From the NCBI GenBank assembly GCA_037380725.1, contig JARRRL010000092.1, positions 1 through 13,748 of the forward strand: a DNA stretch of 13,748 nt, written 5' to 3'. A program made the translations under genes and the position numbers. Positions 7,157 through 13,565 of the stretch are shown one piece after another. The stretch comes from JARRRL01 sp037380725. Its GTDB lineage: Bacteria; Pseudomonadota; Gammaproteobacteria; Pseudomonadales; JANQJO01. Positions within the stretch are counted from its first letter, which is position 1, and each line of letters begins with the position of its first letter. The notes under the pieces were generated by a model. The model was not told where the DNA came from. It was given only the letters and a program-made list of their open reading frames with translations, and made no database searches.

Positions 7157-7834
7157 ATGATTGACCACGACGCTTCGGAGATCATCGCTGCTACGGCCAG
7201 CCCTGAGCTCATTGACACGCCAAAACCTTTGCCAGCCCGCGTGGATCTGCTCATAGCAACGTCCCCCGCCTGGACAGAAACGGTCTTGGCTGATTTTGAT
7301 GCCTTTTTGGCCGACCACGCTGCCTGCGAACGTAAAGCTTCCGGGATGGCCATTTCACTGTGCACGCATTATCCAGACAAACCATCGTTGGTTCTCGCGA
7401 TGAGTGAGCTGGCAGTGGAAGAGCTGGTTCATTATCGCGAAGTACTCAAGTGGATGGCTCAGCGTGGCGTCCAGCAAAGACCCGATCAAAAAGATCGCTA
7501 CATCATGGCGCTGCACAAATGCATGCGCCGAGGCACGCACGCGTTTCTGCGCGATCGCCTGTTATTGGCAGGCATCATCGAATGCCGCGGTCACGAACGT
7601 TTTGGCTTAGTCGCCGCTGCGCTACCAGCAGGACCACTGAAACAGTTTTATCGCAGTCTGACGCAATCCGAAGATCGTCACCATGAGCTGTTTCTCGCGT
7701 TGGCTCAAAAGCTATGCCCTCGCGACAGAGCGACATACGAAGACCAAACCGGCGTATCGCAGCGTTTGTCCGAATTACTGAGTGCCGAAGCAAACATCAT
7801 CGAAACTCTTCCACTGCGATCGGCGCTGCATTGA
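7157..7834 (+). CDS. miaE: tRNA-(ms2io6A)-hydroxylase, MiaE family
   Basis: MiaE is a di-iron monooxygenase that hydroxylates the isopentenyl side chain of 2-methylthio-N6-isopentenyladenosine at position 37 of tRNAs reading U-starting codons. The two-fold ligand pattern of the ferritin-like fold is visible. In the 225-aa form the residues are Glu58, Glu89 with His92 (EELVH), Glu142 (IIECRGHE), and Glu172 with His175 (SEDRHH). The motif SPAWTE near the N terminus matches the family's TP-x-W start. The ATG at 7157 was chosen. A TTG at 7073 would add 28 residues with no better ribosome-binding site. Neither start has a good one, and both leave an N-terminal extension of about 26 residues or more over typical family members. 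The gene overlaps the following glycosyltransferase at TTGA. Confidence 0.85.
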   Translation: MIDHDASEIIAATASPELIDTPKPLPARVDLLIATSPAWTETVLADFDAFLADHAACERKASGMAISLCTHYPDKPSLVLAMSELAVEELVHYREVLKWMAQRGVQQRPDQKDRYIMALHKCMRRGTHAFLRDRLLLAGIIECRGHERFGLVAAALPAGPLKQFYRSLTQSEDRHHELFLALAQKLCPRDRATYEDQTGVSQRLSELLSAEANIIETLPLRSALH

Positions 7835-9120
7835 CGTCACCAAGCGCTCACGCGCCCCTCTCAGCGCTGAATCGCTATCTCGCGCGCTGGGCAGAACCTG
7901 AAATTCACGCCTTGCGCAGCAGCTTACAGCATTTCCCTCAGTCCGACGCCACGCGACACCCTTTCGTCATCAGCGTACCCGCTTACGCGGAACCCCTGGA
8001 CTGGTGGTTACGACTGAGCAGCGCTTTAGCAGACACACCCCTGTGGTGGATATGGGTTTTCAATCAACCTGATCACCCTGATCAGAAAAGCAAAACGACG
8101 TACAGCACATCAGCCAGTTTGCAACAGTGCAAACAGCATCTCACACACCGCATCGAATGCGGACCCATAACCCTTGGACAATTATCTGACTCACAGCACG
8201 TCGTATTAGTCGATCGCTGCAGCTCCCCCATTCCCCACAAACAAGGTGTCGGGCTCGCGCGTAAGATCGCCAATGATTTAGCCTTAGTGCTGATCGATTT
8301 GGGTTGGGTTCATACACCCTGGTTATTCAATACTGACGCCGACGCCACGTTACCACCCGATTATTTCAGTCACCCCTCTGTGCACAGTTTGTTACAACAG
8401 AGGCAGTTAAGCGCATTTCAGATGGGCTTTGAACACCAGCCTTCCCACACCGATTTTGCGGAAGCAACCTGGTGCTACGATCAATACCTGCGATACCATT
8501 ATCGCGGTCTACGTGCTGCAGGTTCCCCGTATGCGTTCACCACCATTGGTAGCCTCTCTGTGTTATCCGCTACTCACTACGCCAGCGTACGCGGGTTTCC
8601 CAAACTAGCCGCCGGTGAAGATTTCTACGTGTTAAACAAATTACGAAAATTGGCCCCTATTGAAACCCTGGCTGCTCCCATTATCCAACTGAGCGCCCGC
8701 CCCTCTGAACGTGTCCCATTCGGTACGGGACCTCGATTGCTTGAATGGCAACACCAACGCCGCGAAAATATCCACGTATGGTCACCCGAAGCCTACCGTC
8801 TACTGGGGGTTTTCCTCACATTCCTATGCGACCATACCGAGAGCACAGGTCCTGCAACTCAGTATCTGGCACAAGGTCTTGCCGCGTTGCGAGAATCACC
8901 AACAAAAACTGAGTACTATACTTTGTATCGCATTGCGCACGACTTAGGTATCGATCGATGGTTAGCGCGCACGCAGGCCCACCGTTTTGCCTCCATCGAA
9001 CACAGTCAGCGCGCCTTTCACGACTGGTTCGATGCCCTTAAAACCTCACAATTTCTTCGACAGATCAGCACGCACACGCCGCTGATATCCATCCAAGACG
9101 CGTCACGCTACTCGTTTTAA
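7831..9120 (+). CDS. Glycosyltransferase, family 2-like (GT-A fold)
   Basis: The 429-aa protein has the layout of a GT-A nucleotide-sugar transferase. A VISVPAYAEP strand lies at ~46-55. QGVGLARKIANDLAL, which resembles the G-x-x-x-ARN helix of family 2 enzymes, comes before the metal-binding DAD motif (Asp169 and Asp171 in NTDADATLPP). GEDFY (262-266) sits where family 2 enzymes carry the ED catalytic-base motif. No membrane segment is seen, so it is probably cytoplasmic. The TTG at 7831 shares bases with the TGA of miaE, which suggests translational coupling. An upstream ATG at 7714 would add 39 residues that are only an alternative frame of miaE. There is no ATG or GTG near the start of the conserved domain. 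Acceptor and sugar are unknown. Confidence 0.72.
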   Translation: MTSPSAHAPLSALNRYLARWAEPEIHALRSSLQHFPQSDATRHPFVISVPAYAEPLDWWLRLSSALADTPLWWIWVFNQPDHPDQKSKTTYSTSASLQQCKQHLTHRIECGPITLGQLSDSQHVVLVDRCSSPIPHKQGVGLARKIANDLALVLIDLGWVHTPWLFNTDADATLPPDYFSHPSVHSLLQQRQLSAFQMGFEHQPSHTDFAEATWCYDQYLRYHYRGLRAAGSPYAFTTIGSLSVLSATHYASVRGFPKLAAGEDFYVLNKLRKLAPIETLAAPIIQLSARPSERVPFGTGPRLLEWQHQRRENIHVWSPEAYRLLGVFLTFLCDHTESTGPATQYLAQGLAALRESPTKTEYYTLYRIAHDLGIDRWLARTQAHRFASIEHSQRAFHDWFDALKTSQFLRQISTHTPLISIQDASRYSF

Positions 9121-9131
9121 AACCCACTCGA

Positions 9132-9242
9132 AACGATATCTGGCACTCCGCAAAAACTATTCTGGCGCTCCACGATAACTATTCTGGCGCTCCGCGGTAA
9201 CTATTCTGGCGCTCCGCGGTAACTATTCTGGCGCTCCGCGGT
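9132..9242. repeat. 22-bp tandem repeat array overlapping the glycosylase 3' end
   Basis: Four copies of a 22-bp unit beginning aactattctggcgctcc lie head to tail at 9155-9176, 9177-9198, 9199-9220 and 9221-9242. The last three are identical, and the first differs at two bases. A more degenerate copy with an indel lies at 9132-9154. The copy at 9221-9242 is the end of the minus-strand DNA glycosylase gene, including the YRGAPE codons and the TAG stop, so the array is a serial duplication of the gene's terminus into the convergent intergenic space. There are no spacers between units. Confidence 0.9.
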
Positions 9243-9834
9243 AGTAATGCCACAAAAAAATCGCCCCCACGCTGCGCCACGGTGCCCAGTGTTCCACGGT
9301 GTTCCGAGCCTCTTTCTCCGTTAATTTTTCATTCATCCCTTTCAGCTTACCCAACGCTAAACGCAAGGCAAGATCACCCGCAGGAAACACATCTCGCCGA
9401 CGCAATGAGAACATCAGATAAATCTCCGCACTCCACACTCCGAAGCCACGCACGGCGCTGATGGCATCGATCACTGCTGCATCGCTTTGTTTTTTCAGGT
9501 CATCCACATCGAGCGTACCCGCCATAATTGTCTGCGCCAAGCCCTGCGCATACTCAATTTTACGATAAGACATACCGGCTTCGCGCAAGGCCTCCGGTTT
9601 CACCTTGAGCACGGCTTGCGGTGTTATTTCCCCCATTAATGCCACAACACGCTCACGAATCGCGCGCGCCGCTTCTACGGAAATTTGCTGGCTGAGTAGC
9701 GTTGTAAAGAGTGTCTCGAAACCAGCGGGTCGCAAGCGGGGTTCAGGAAGTCCGATCTGCGCCAATGCCCTAGCGATATCTTGATCCACCTTAGCCAGCT
9801 CACTCATACCACGTTTGATAACGCGTTTATCCAT
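9223..9834 (-). CDS. DNA-3-methyladenine glycosylase 2 family protein (AlkA-like, HhH-GPD)
   Basis: The product (203 aa) removes alkylated bases such as 3-methyladenine from DNA, starting base excision repair in the cytoplasm. It belongs to the HhH-GPD superfamily. LLSQQIS (family I-x-QQ-x-S helix) is near residue 47, the helix-hairpin-helix AVRGFGVWSAEIYLMF spans ~127-142, and the catalytic aspartate is Asp154 in FPAGDLALR. It lacks the N-terminal domain of E. coli AlkA, as the shorter bacterial members do. The ATG at 9834 is preferred to 9867 because AGGAG lies six bases upstream (9841-9845). The gene follows the permease gene by 44 bp and is probably cotranscribed with it. Its last codons lie inside the 22-bp repeat array. 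Confidence 0.88.
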   Translation of the reverse strand: MDKRVIKRGMSELAKVDQDIARALAQIGLPEPRLRPAGFETLFTTLLSQQISVEAARAIRERVVALMGEITPQAVLKVKPEALREAGMSYRKIEYAQGLAQTIMAGTLDVDDLKKQSDAAVIDAISAVRGFGVWSAEIYLMFSLRRRDVFPAGDLALRLALGKLKGMNEKLTEKEARNTVEHWAPWRSVGAIFLWHYYRGAPE

Positions 9835-9878
9835 CGTCCACTCCTGGCCTTGATTTCGAAGCATCATTCATTCACCAC

Positions 9879-10640
9879 TCACTGCCGCAGCCGATAGCCA
9901 CTCTTGAAAATCCACCCGATTACCGCCAGGCAGATCAGCATAAACAACAGCGTCATCCCCACACTGATTCCGACGTGTACATCAGCGACACCGTAAAAAC
10001 TCCAACGGAAACCACTGATCAAATAAACAATAGGATCAAACAAGGCAATGGTCTGCCACAGCGGCGGCAGCATACTGATGGAATAAAAACTGCCGCCAAG
10101 AAAAGACAGCGGCGTCACCACCATCAGGGGAACCACCTGCAACTTTTGGAAATTATCGGCCCAAATACCCAAGATAAAACCGAACAGACTGAACGTGATG
10201 GCCGTGAGCACTAAAAAGGCACACATCCAGAAAGGGTGTTCAATTTCATAGTCTACAAAAAAACGCGCTGTCAGCATGATGAGCACGCCCAATATAATAG
10301 ACTTACTGGCAGCGGCTCCTACATAACCGATCACGATTTCCACACAGGACACTGGCGCCGACAGTATCTCGTAGATGGCGCCAGAAAATTTTGGAAAGAA
10401 GATACCAAAAGAAGCATTTGAAATACTTTCACTTAACAGAGCTAACATCATCAGACCAGGAATGATAAACGCCCCGTAGCTGACCCCGTCAATATCACCC
10501 ATGCGCGAACCAATGGCCGCACCAAACACCACAAAATACAGGGAAGTGGAAAGCACTGGTGAGGCGATACTTTGCATCAATGTGCGCCGCAAGCGCGTCA
10601 TTTCAAACAAATAGATGGCTTTAATCGCGTATAAATTCAT
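9879..10640 (-). CDS. yadH: ABC-2 type transporter permease, YadH-like
   Basis: This 253-aa inner-membrane protein has about six hydrophobic segments and matches the ABC-2 family, close to E. coli YadH (256 aa). The shared signatures are GSRMGDIDGVSYGAFIIPGL in the first third and DPIVYLISGFRW near the C terminus. It would form the membrane channel powered by the YadG-like ATPase upstream. The ATG at 10640 overlaps the stop of that gene as ATGA, a sign of coupled translation and fixed stoichiometry. The transported substrate is not known for YadGH. The downstream DNA glycosylase is probably in the same transcript. Confidence 0.88.
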   Translation of the reverse strand: MNLYAIKAIYLFEMTRLRRTLMQSIASPVLSTSLYFVVFGAAIGSRMGDIDGVSYGAFIIPGLMMLALLSESISNASFGIFFPKFSGAIYEILSAPVSCVEIVIGYVGAAASKSIILGVLIMLTARFFVDYEIEHPFWMCAFLVLTAITFSLFGFILGIWADNFQKLQVVPLMVVTPLSFLGGSFYSISMLPPLWQTIALFDPIVYLISGFRWSFYGVADVHVGISVGMTLLFMLICLAVIGWIFKSGYRLRQ

Positions 10641-11563
10641 GATGCGGTCCTGATCAAATTCACAAAAATATCTTCCAATGAACTTTGGGTCGAATGGAGG
10701 TCCTTCACGTCGATACCGTGCTGGCTCAATTGCTTGAGCAACTCGGCAATACCGGTGTGTTCGCTCTGCGTGTCAAAGGTATAAATAAGCACAGAGCCAT
10801 CATTCGTCAACTCCAGAGGCAGATGCTTGATATCCGCAGGTAAATGGGTCATCGCAGTTTGCAGCTGTAATGTGAGCTGGCGCTTGCCCAGTTTGTGCAT
10901 CAATACCTGCTTGTCTTCCACTAAGACGATTTCACCCTTGATAATGACACCGACACGATCGGCCATTTCCTCGGCTTCTTCAATATAGTGAGTGGTCAGA
11001 ATAATAGTAACGCCATTCTCGCGCAGGCCACGCACCATATCCCACATATCGCGACGCAGTTCCACATCGACTCCAGCCGTAGGTTCATCCAAAAACAGAA
11101 TTTGCGGTTCATGAGACAATGCCTTAGCGATCATCAAGCGACGTTTCATGCCACCTGACAGCGCCATGATTTTTGAATCGCGTTTGTCCCACAGCGACAG
11201 CTGACGAAGCACTTTTTCAATATGAGCAGGGTTGGCGGGCTTGCCAAACAAGCCTCGACTGAACGTCACGGTGGTCATGACGCTTTCAAAAGCGTCAGTG
11301 CTGAGTTCCTGCGGCACCAGTCCAATGCTCGCACGCGCTGCACGAAAGTTGGTCACGATGTTGTGACCATTGGCAAACAGATCACCAGAACTGGGCTTCA
11401 CGATGCTGCACAGACAGCTGATCAACGTCGTTTTTCCAGCTCCGTTGGGCCCCAACAGCGCAAAAATTTCACCTTTGCGGATCTCCAGGTTAATATTTTT
11501 GAGCGCCTGAAAGCCCGAGCCATATCGCTTGTTGAGATCTTTAACTAAGATGGCAGGTTCCAC
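10637..11563 (-). CDS. yadG: ABC transporter ATP-binding protein, YadG-like
   Basis: The 308-aa ATPase has every nucleotide-binding motif. Counting from the chosen start, these are Walker A GPNGAGKTT (38-46), Q-loop Gln85, signature LSGGMKRR (135-142), Walker B ILFLDEP (155-161) and switch His192. The C-terminal ~90 residues form the regulatory extension found in YadG, and the length equals that of E. coli YadG (308). GTG at 11563 is chosen because GAGGA (11570-11574) lies six bases upstream. A GTG at 11569 would touch that site directly. It pairs with the YadH-like permease through an ATGA overlap to form an exporter of unknown substrate at the inner membrane. Confidence 0.9.
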   Translation of the reverse strand: MEPAILVKDLNKRYGSGFQALKNINLEIRKGEIFALLGPNGAGKTTLISCLCSIVKPSSGDLFANGHNIVTNFRAARASIGLVPQELSTDAFESVMTTVTFSRGLFGKPANPAHIEKVLRQLSLWDKRDSKIMALSGGMKRRLMIAKALSHEPQILFLDEPTAGVDVELRRDMWDMVRGLRENGVTIILTTHYIEEAEEMADRVGVIIKGEIVLVEDKQVLMHKLGKRQLTLQLQTAMTHLPADIKHLPLELTNDGSVLIYTFDTQSEHTGIAELLKQLSQHGIDVKDLHSTQSSLEDIFVNLIRTAS

Positions 11564-11582
11564 ATTCACTCCTCGTGATCAG

Positions 11583-11629
11583 CCCTTTTAAAGGGTCAGA
11601 TTGTACACACATTCGCTACTGCTTTTCAG
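11583..11629 (-). promoter_or_regulatory. Candidate promoter of the yadGH operon with start-site palindrome
   Basis: On the minus strand, ctgaaa (11629-11624, four of six matches to -35) is followed after 18 bases by TACAAT (11605-11600, five of six matches to -10). Transcription would start near 11593, inside the perfect palindrome CCCTTT-T-AAAGGG (11583-11595), about 30 bases before the yadG start. A repressor site over the start point is a reasonable reading but is not proven. Confidence 0.35.
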
Positions 11630-11754
11630 AGTAAAGTATACGGAATTACCGCATCCAGCTCCTCAATAACATCTTTGCCCGTGTAAAGCACAAGTCCTGA
11701 GTAAATAAACTGGCCCAACAGAAAAAAGATCAATATATATTCATTGGTAAATGA
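11626..11754 (-). pseudogene. Open frame with membrane helix and acidic tail, probable gene remnant
   Basis: Between two in-frame stops the minus strand reads 42 codons. A polar start is followed by a strongly hydrophobic helix (about residues 8-24) and a charged tail containing TGKDVIEELDAV, ending at TGA 11628-11626. Codon pattern and residue order look like real coding DNA, but there is no ATG and no ribosome-binding site; only a TTG is available. Farther upstream on the same strand (about 11787-11890) another 34-codon open frame without an ATG is seen. This suggests the end of a decayed gene. I cannot name the family. Confidence 0.3.
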
Positions 11755-12009
11755 TCAGCTATGGACTGCTATCACCTTAGGCGAATTTTAGGGGAAAAAT
11801 AATTTTCAAACCAAGGGAATACTTATATGGTTTTTCACCAGCAATAAGAGTACTTCTTCTTCCTAGGGTAATGGTTGGACTTTAACTGTCTAGACCGTTA
11901 CCATGCCGAGCGCACAACTTTCGATTATTGTTAACATCCGACGCCAGCTGAGCACAAAAAGAACCATTTCAGCTGTGTCAACTGCTCAATGGGAGGAGAA
12001 CCGAACATC
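11755..12009 (+). other. Upstream region and presumed leader of the guaB-like gene
   Basis: No gene is seen on the plus strand. Two inverted repeats lie close to the gene: GGTAATGG (11877-11884) with CCGTTACC (11905-11912), which pairs with one G-U, and CAGCTGA (11945-11951) with TCAGCTG (11969-11975), which pairs perfectly around a 17-base loop. A strong GGAGGAG (11992-11998) follows, 11 bases before the ATG at 12010. No consensus promoter is obvious. The fold of a known purine riboswitch was not recognised. Confidence 0.35.
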
Positions 12010-13410
12010 ATGATAAAAATGAATAGGGAAGGAACAGCGAATAGAGAAAGAACAGGGGAAAACATTCGTAATTTCGCGTTAAAACCAACAGATCAGGCGT
12101 TGAATGAGGGCAGTCAGGAGGGCAATAGCCAGAGTGCTTGCGATCACTTGGGGCGTATTGCCGTTGTACAGGATCCTGCGGATGCACGTGCTACAGATAC
12201 CATAAGCCTGCACCCTGAACCTCGTGCAGTGACTCTGCCAAATCCACAGAAGAATCGTTTGAACGATATTCACAACATAAAAATGGCGTTGACATTCGAT
12301 GATGTGCTGCTAAAACCTGCATACTCTGAGGTACTCCCCAAGGAAGTTTCGCTGAAAACACGACTCACGCGAACCATAACCCTCAATCTGCCCTTGATGT
12401 CGGCAGCGATGGACACAGTGACGGAAGCGGCATTGGCGCGTGGCATGGCACAATTGGGTGGATTGGGCATACTGCACAAAAGTATGCCAATTCATGCACA
12501 AGCTCAAGAAGTGGAGCAGGTGAAAAATTTCAAACCGGATGAGCCATGCGCTGAACTCTACCCGAATGCTTGTCGTGACACCTCAGGTCGTCTGCGTGTT
12601 GGTGCAGCAGTAGGCGCAACAGGTGATGCCGCTGAGCGAGCAAAAGCATTGGTGGATGCGGGTGTTGATGTGTTGGTCGTGGATACCGCTCACGGCCATT
12701 CGAAAGGAGTCTTGGATCGGGTACGATGGTTGAAATCTGAATTTCCCGATACACAAGTTATCGCAGGAAATATTGCGACAGCCGAGGCAGCGCAAGACTT
12801 GGCGTCCGCTGGGGCGGATGCTGTAAAAGTGGGTATTGGCCCCGGTTCGATCTGTACCACACGTATTGTGGCAGGCGTTGGCGTACCACAAATGACTGCA
12901 ATTTCGGATGTGTCCGCTGCTTTAAACGGTACAGGAATACCCCTTATTGCCGATGGTGGCGTGCGTTTCTCCGGGGATATTGCAAAGGCCATTGCGGCGG
13001 GTGCGGATGCGGTGATGGTTGGAGGCTTACTGGCGGGCACTCAAGAAGCACCGGGTGAAATTATGTGGGATCAAGGCAAACAGTACAAAACGTACCGTGG
13101 TATGGGTTCTTTGGGAGCCATGTCCAAAATCGGGGGTTCAAGCGACCGCTATTCTCAGGAAACGGTGCAATCGGATAAACTGGTGCCAGAAGGCATCGAA
13201 GGCCGTGTGCCATACAAAGGAACGATGGGAGCAGTAGTCCATCAAATGATGGGTGGCCTCAGACAGAGCATGGGCTATGTAGGTGCCGCGACTATCGAGC
13301 AAATGCAGCAGCGTGCACAATTTGTGCAGATCAGCACAGCCGGTATGACGGAAAGCCACGTACACGATGTGACGATCACAAAAGCAGCACCGAATTATTC
13401 GCAGAAATGA
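12010..13410 (+). CDS. guaB: IMP dehydrogenase lacking CBS domains, with N-terminal extension
   Basis: IMP dehydrogenase oxidises IMP to XMP with NAD+, the committed step of guanine nucleotide synthesis. The catalytic barrel is complete: ALTFDDVLL (93-101), SAAMDTVTEA, GAAVG, DTAHGHSKGVLDR, GIGPGSICTTR with catalytic Cys282, DGGVRFSGDIAKAIAAGADAV, and flap Arg380-Tyr381 in SSDRY followed by PEGIEGRVPYKG and a normal C terminus. The tandem CBS module, which normally sits between the HK-x-M segment and PNAC (about 110-120 residues), is absent; only about ten residues (PDEPCAELY region, ~176-184) bridge the gap. Before the usual start there are ~91 hydrophilic residues. ATG 12010 is preferred because GGAGGAG is 11 bases upstream; the family-like ATG at 12283 has no ribosome-binding site. 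No guaA follows. Confidence 0.93.
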   Translation: MIKMNREGTANRERTGENIRNFALKPTDQALNEGSQEGNSQSACDHLGRIAVVQDPADARATDTISLHPEPRAVTLPNPQKNRLNDIHNIKMALTFDDVLLKPAYSEVLPKEVSLKTRLTRTITLNLPLMSAAMDTVTEAALARGMAQLGGLGILHKSMPIHAQAQEVEQVKNFKPDEPCAELYPNACRDTSGRLRVGAAVGATGDAAERAKALVDAGVDVLVVDTAHGHSKGVLDRVRWLKSEFPDTQVIAGNIATAEAAQDLASAGADAVKVGIGPGSICTTRIVAGVGVPQMTAISDVSAALNGTGIPLIADGGVRFSGDIAKAIAAGADAVMVGGLLAGTQEAPGEIMWDQGKQYKTYRGMGSLGAMSKIGGSSDRYSQETVQSDKLVPEGIEGRVPYKGTMGAVVHQMMGGLRQSMGYVGAATIEQMQQRAQFVQISTAGMTESHVHDVTITKAAPNYSQK

Positions 13411-13432
13411 GATTACGTCGTAATGTTATTGG

Positions 13433-13460
13433 GGTTGGCCTGTTGGGTTTTGGGCCAACC
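13433..13460 (+). terminator. Hairpin after guaB, possible terminator without T run
   Basis: GGTTGGCC (13433-13440) and GGCCAACC (13453-13460) form a perfect 8-bp stem with a 12-base loop, 22 bp after the stop codon. No T tract follows, so it is not a classical intrinsic terminator. It may protect the 3' end of the mRNA or act with Rho. Confidence 0.35.
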
Positions 13461-13525
13461 ATCCAACCCTGAGAATCTCTAAAAACAGTTCATCCCTGAA
13501 AATAGCTCTTCGGTCATCAATCCCT

Positions 13526-13564
13526 GGTCCGACTGACGGACCTGGTGAGAACTGCTTCACCAGG
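13526..13564. other. Two adjoining perfect hairpins downstream of guaB
   Basis: GGTCCG (13526-13531) pairs with CGGACC (13537-13542) around a 5-base loop. CCTGGTGA (13541-13548) pairs with TCACCAGG (13557-13564) around 8 bases. They share two bases, and CCTGGT at 13523-13528 could also pair with ACCAGG at 13559-13564, so the forms are alternatives. On the minus strand they fall directly after the stop of the broken reading frame at 13566, where a 3' end structure would be expected. Confidence 0.4.
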
Positions 13565-13565
13565 A

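Noticed and set aside
7714..7830. Upstream ATG start for the glycosyltransferase
   Set aside because: The extra 39 residues are only miaE sequence read in another frame and are basic and disordered-looking. The TTG at 7831 fits the stop/start overlap.
9132..9242. CRISPR-like array
   Set aside because: The 22-bp units are contiguous, without spacers, and one unit is the coding end of the glycosylase gene. It is a plain tandem repeat.
9121..9242. Insertion-sequence end or attachment site
   Set aside because: No terminal inverted repeats with target duplication and no transposase or integrase gene are present.
9835..9867. Longer start for the DNA glycosylase at 9867
   Set aside because: The ATG at 9834 has a correctly spaced AGGAG. 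The upstream ATG has only weak purine-rich sequence before it.
9975..10421. Plus-strand frames opposite the permease gene
   Set aside because: They are hydrophilic, low-complexity shadows of a clear ABC-2 permease.
11222..11548. Plus-strand frame of 108 codons opposite the ATPase gene
   Set aside because: The minus-strand frame carries every ABC ATPase motif; this one has none.
11877..11975. Purine riboswitch upstream of guaB
   Set aside because: Two inverted repeats exist, but no three-way junction or conserved purine-aptamer core could be recognised.
12079..12273. Minus-strand 64-codon hydrophobic frame opposite the GuaB N-terminal extension
   Set aside because: It was considered as a small membrane toxin. 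No ribosome-binding site was found, and the sense frame has a strong one and continues into GuaB.
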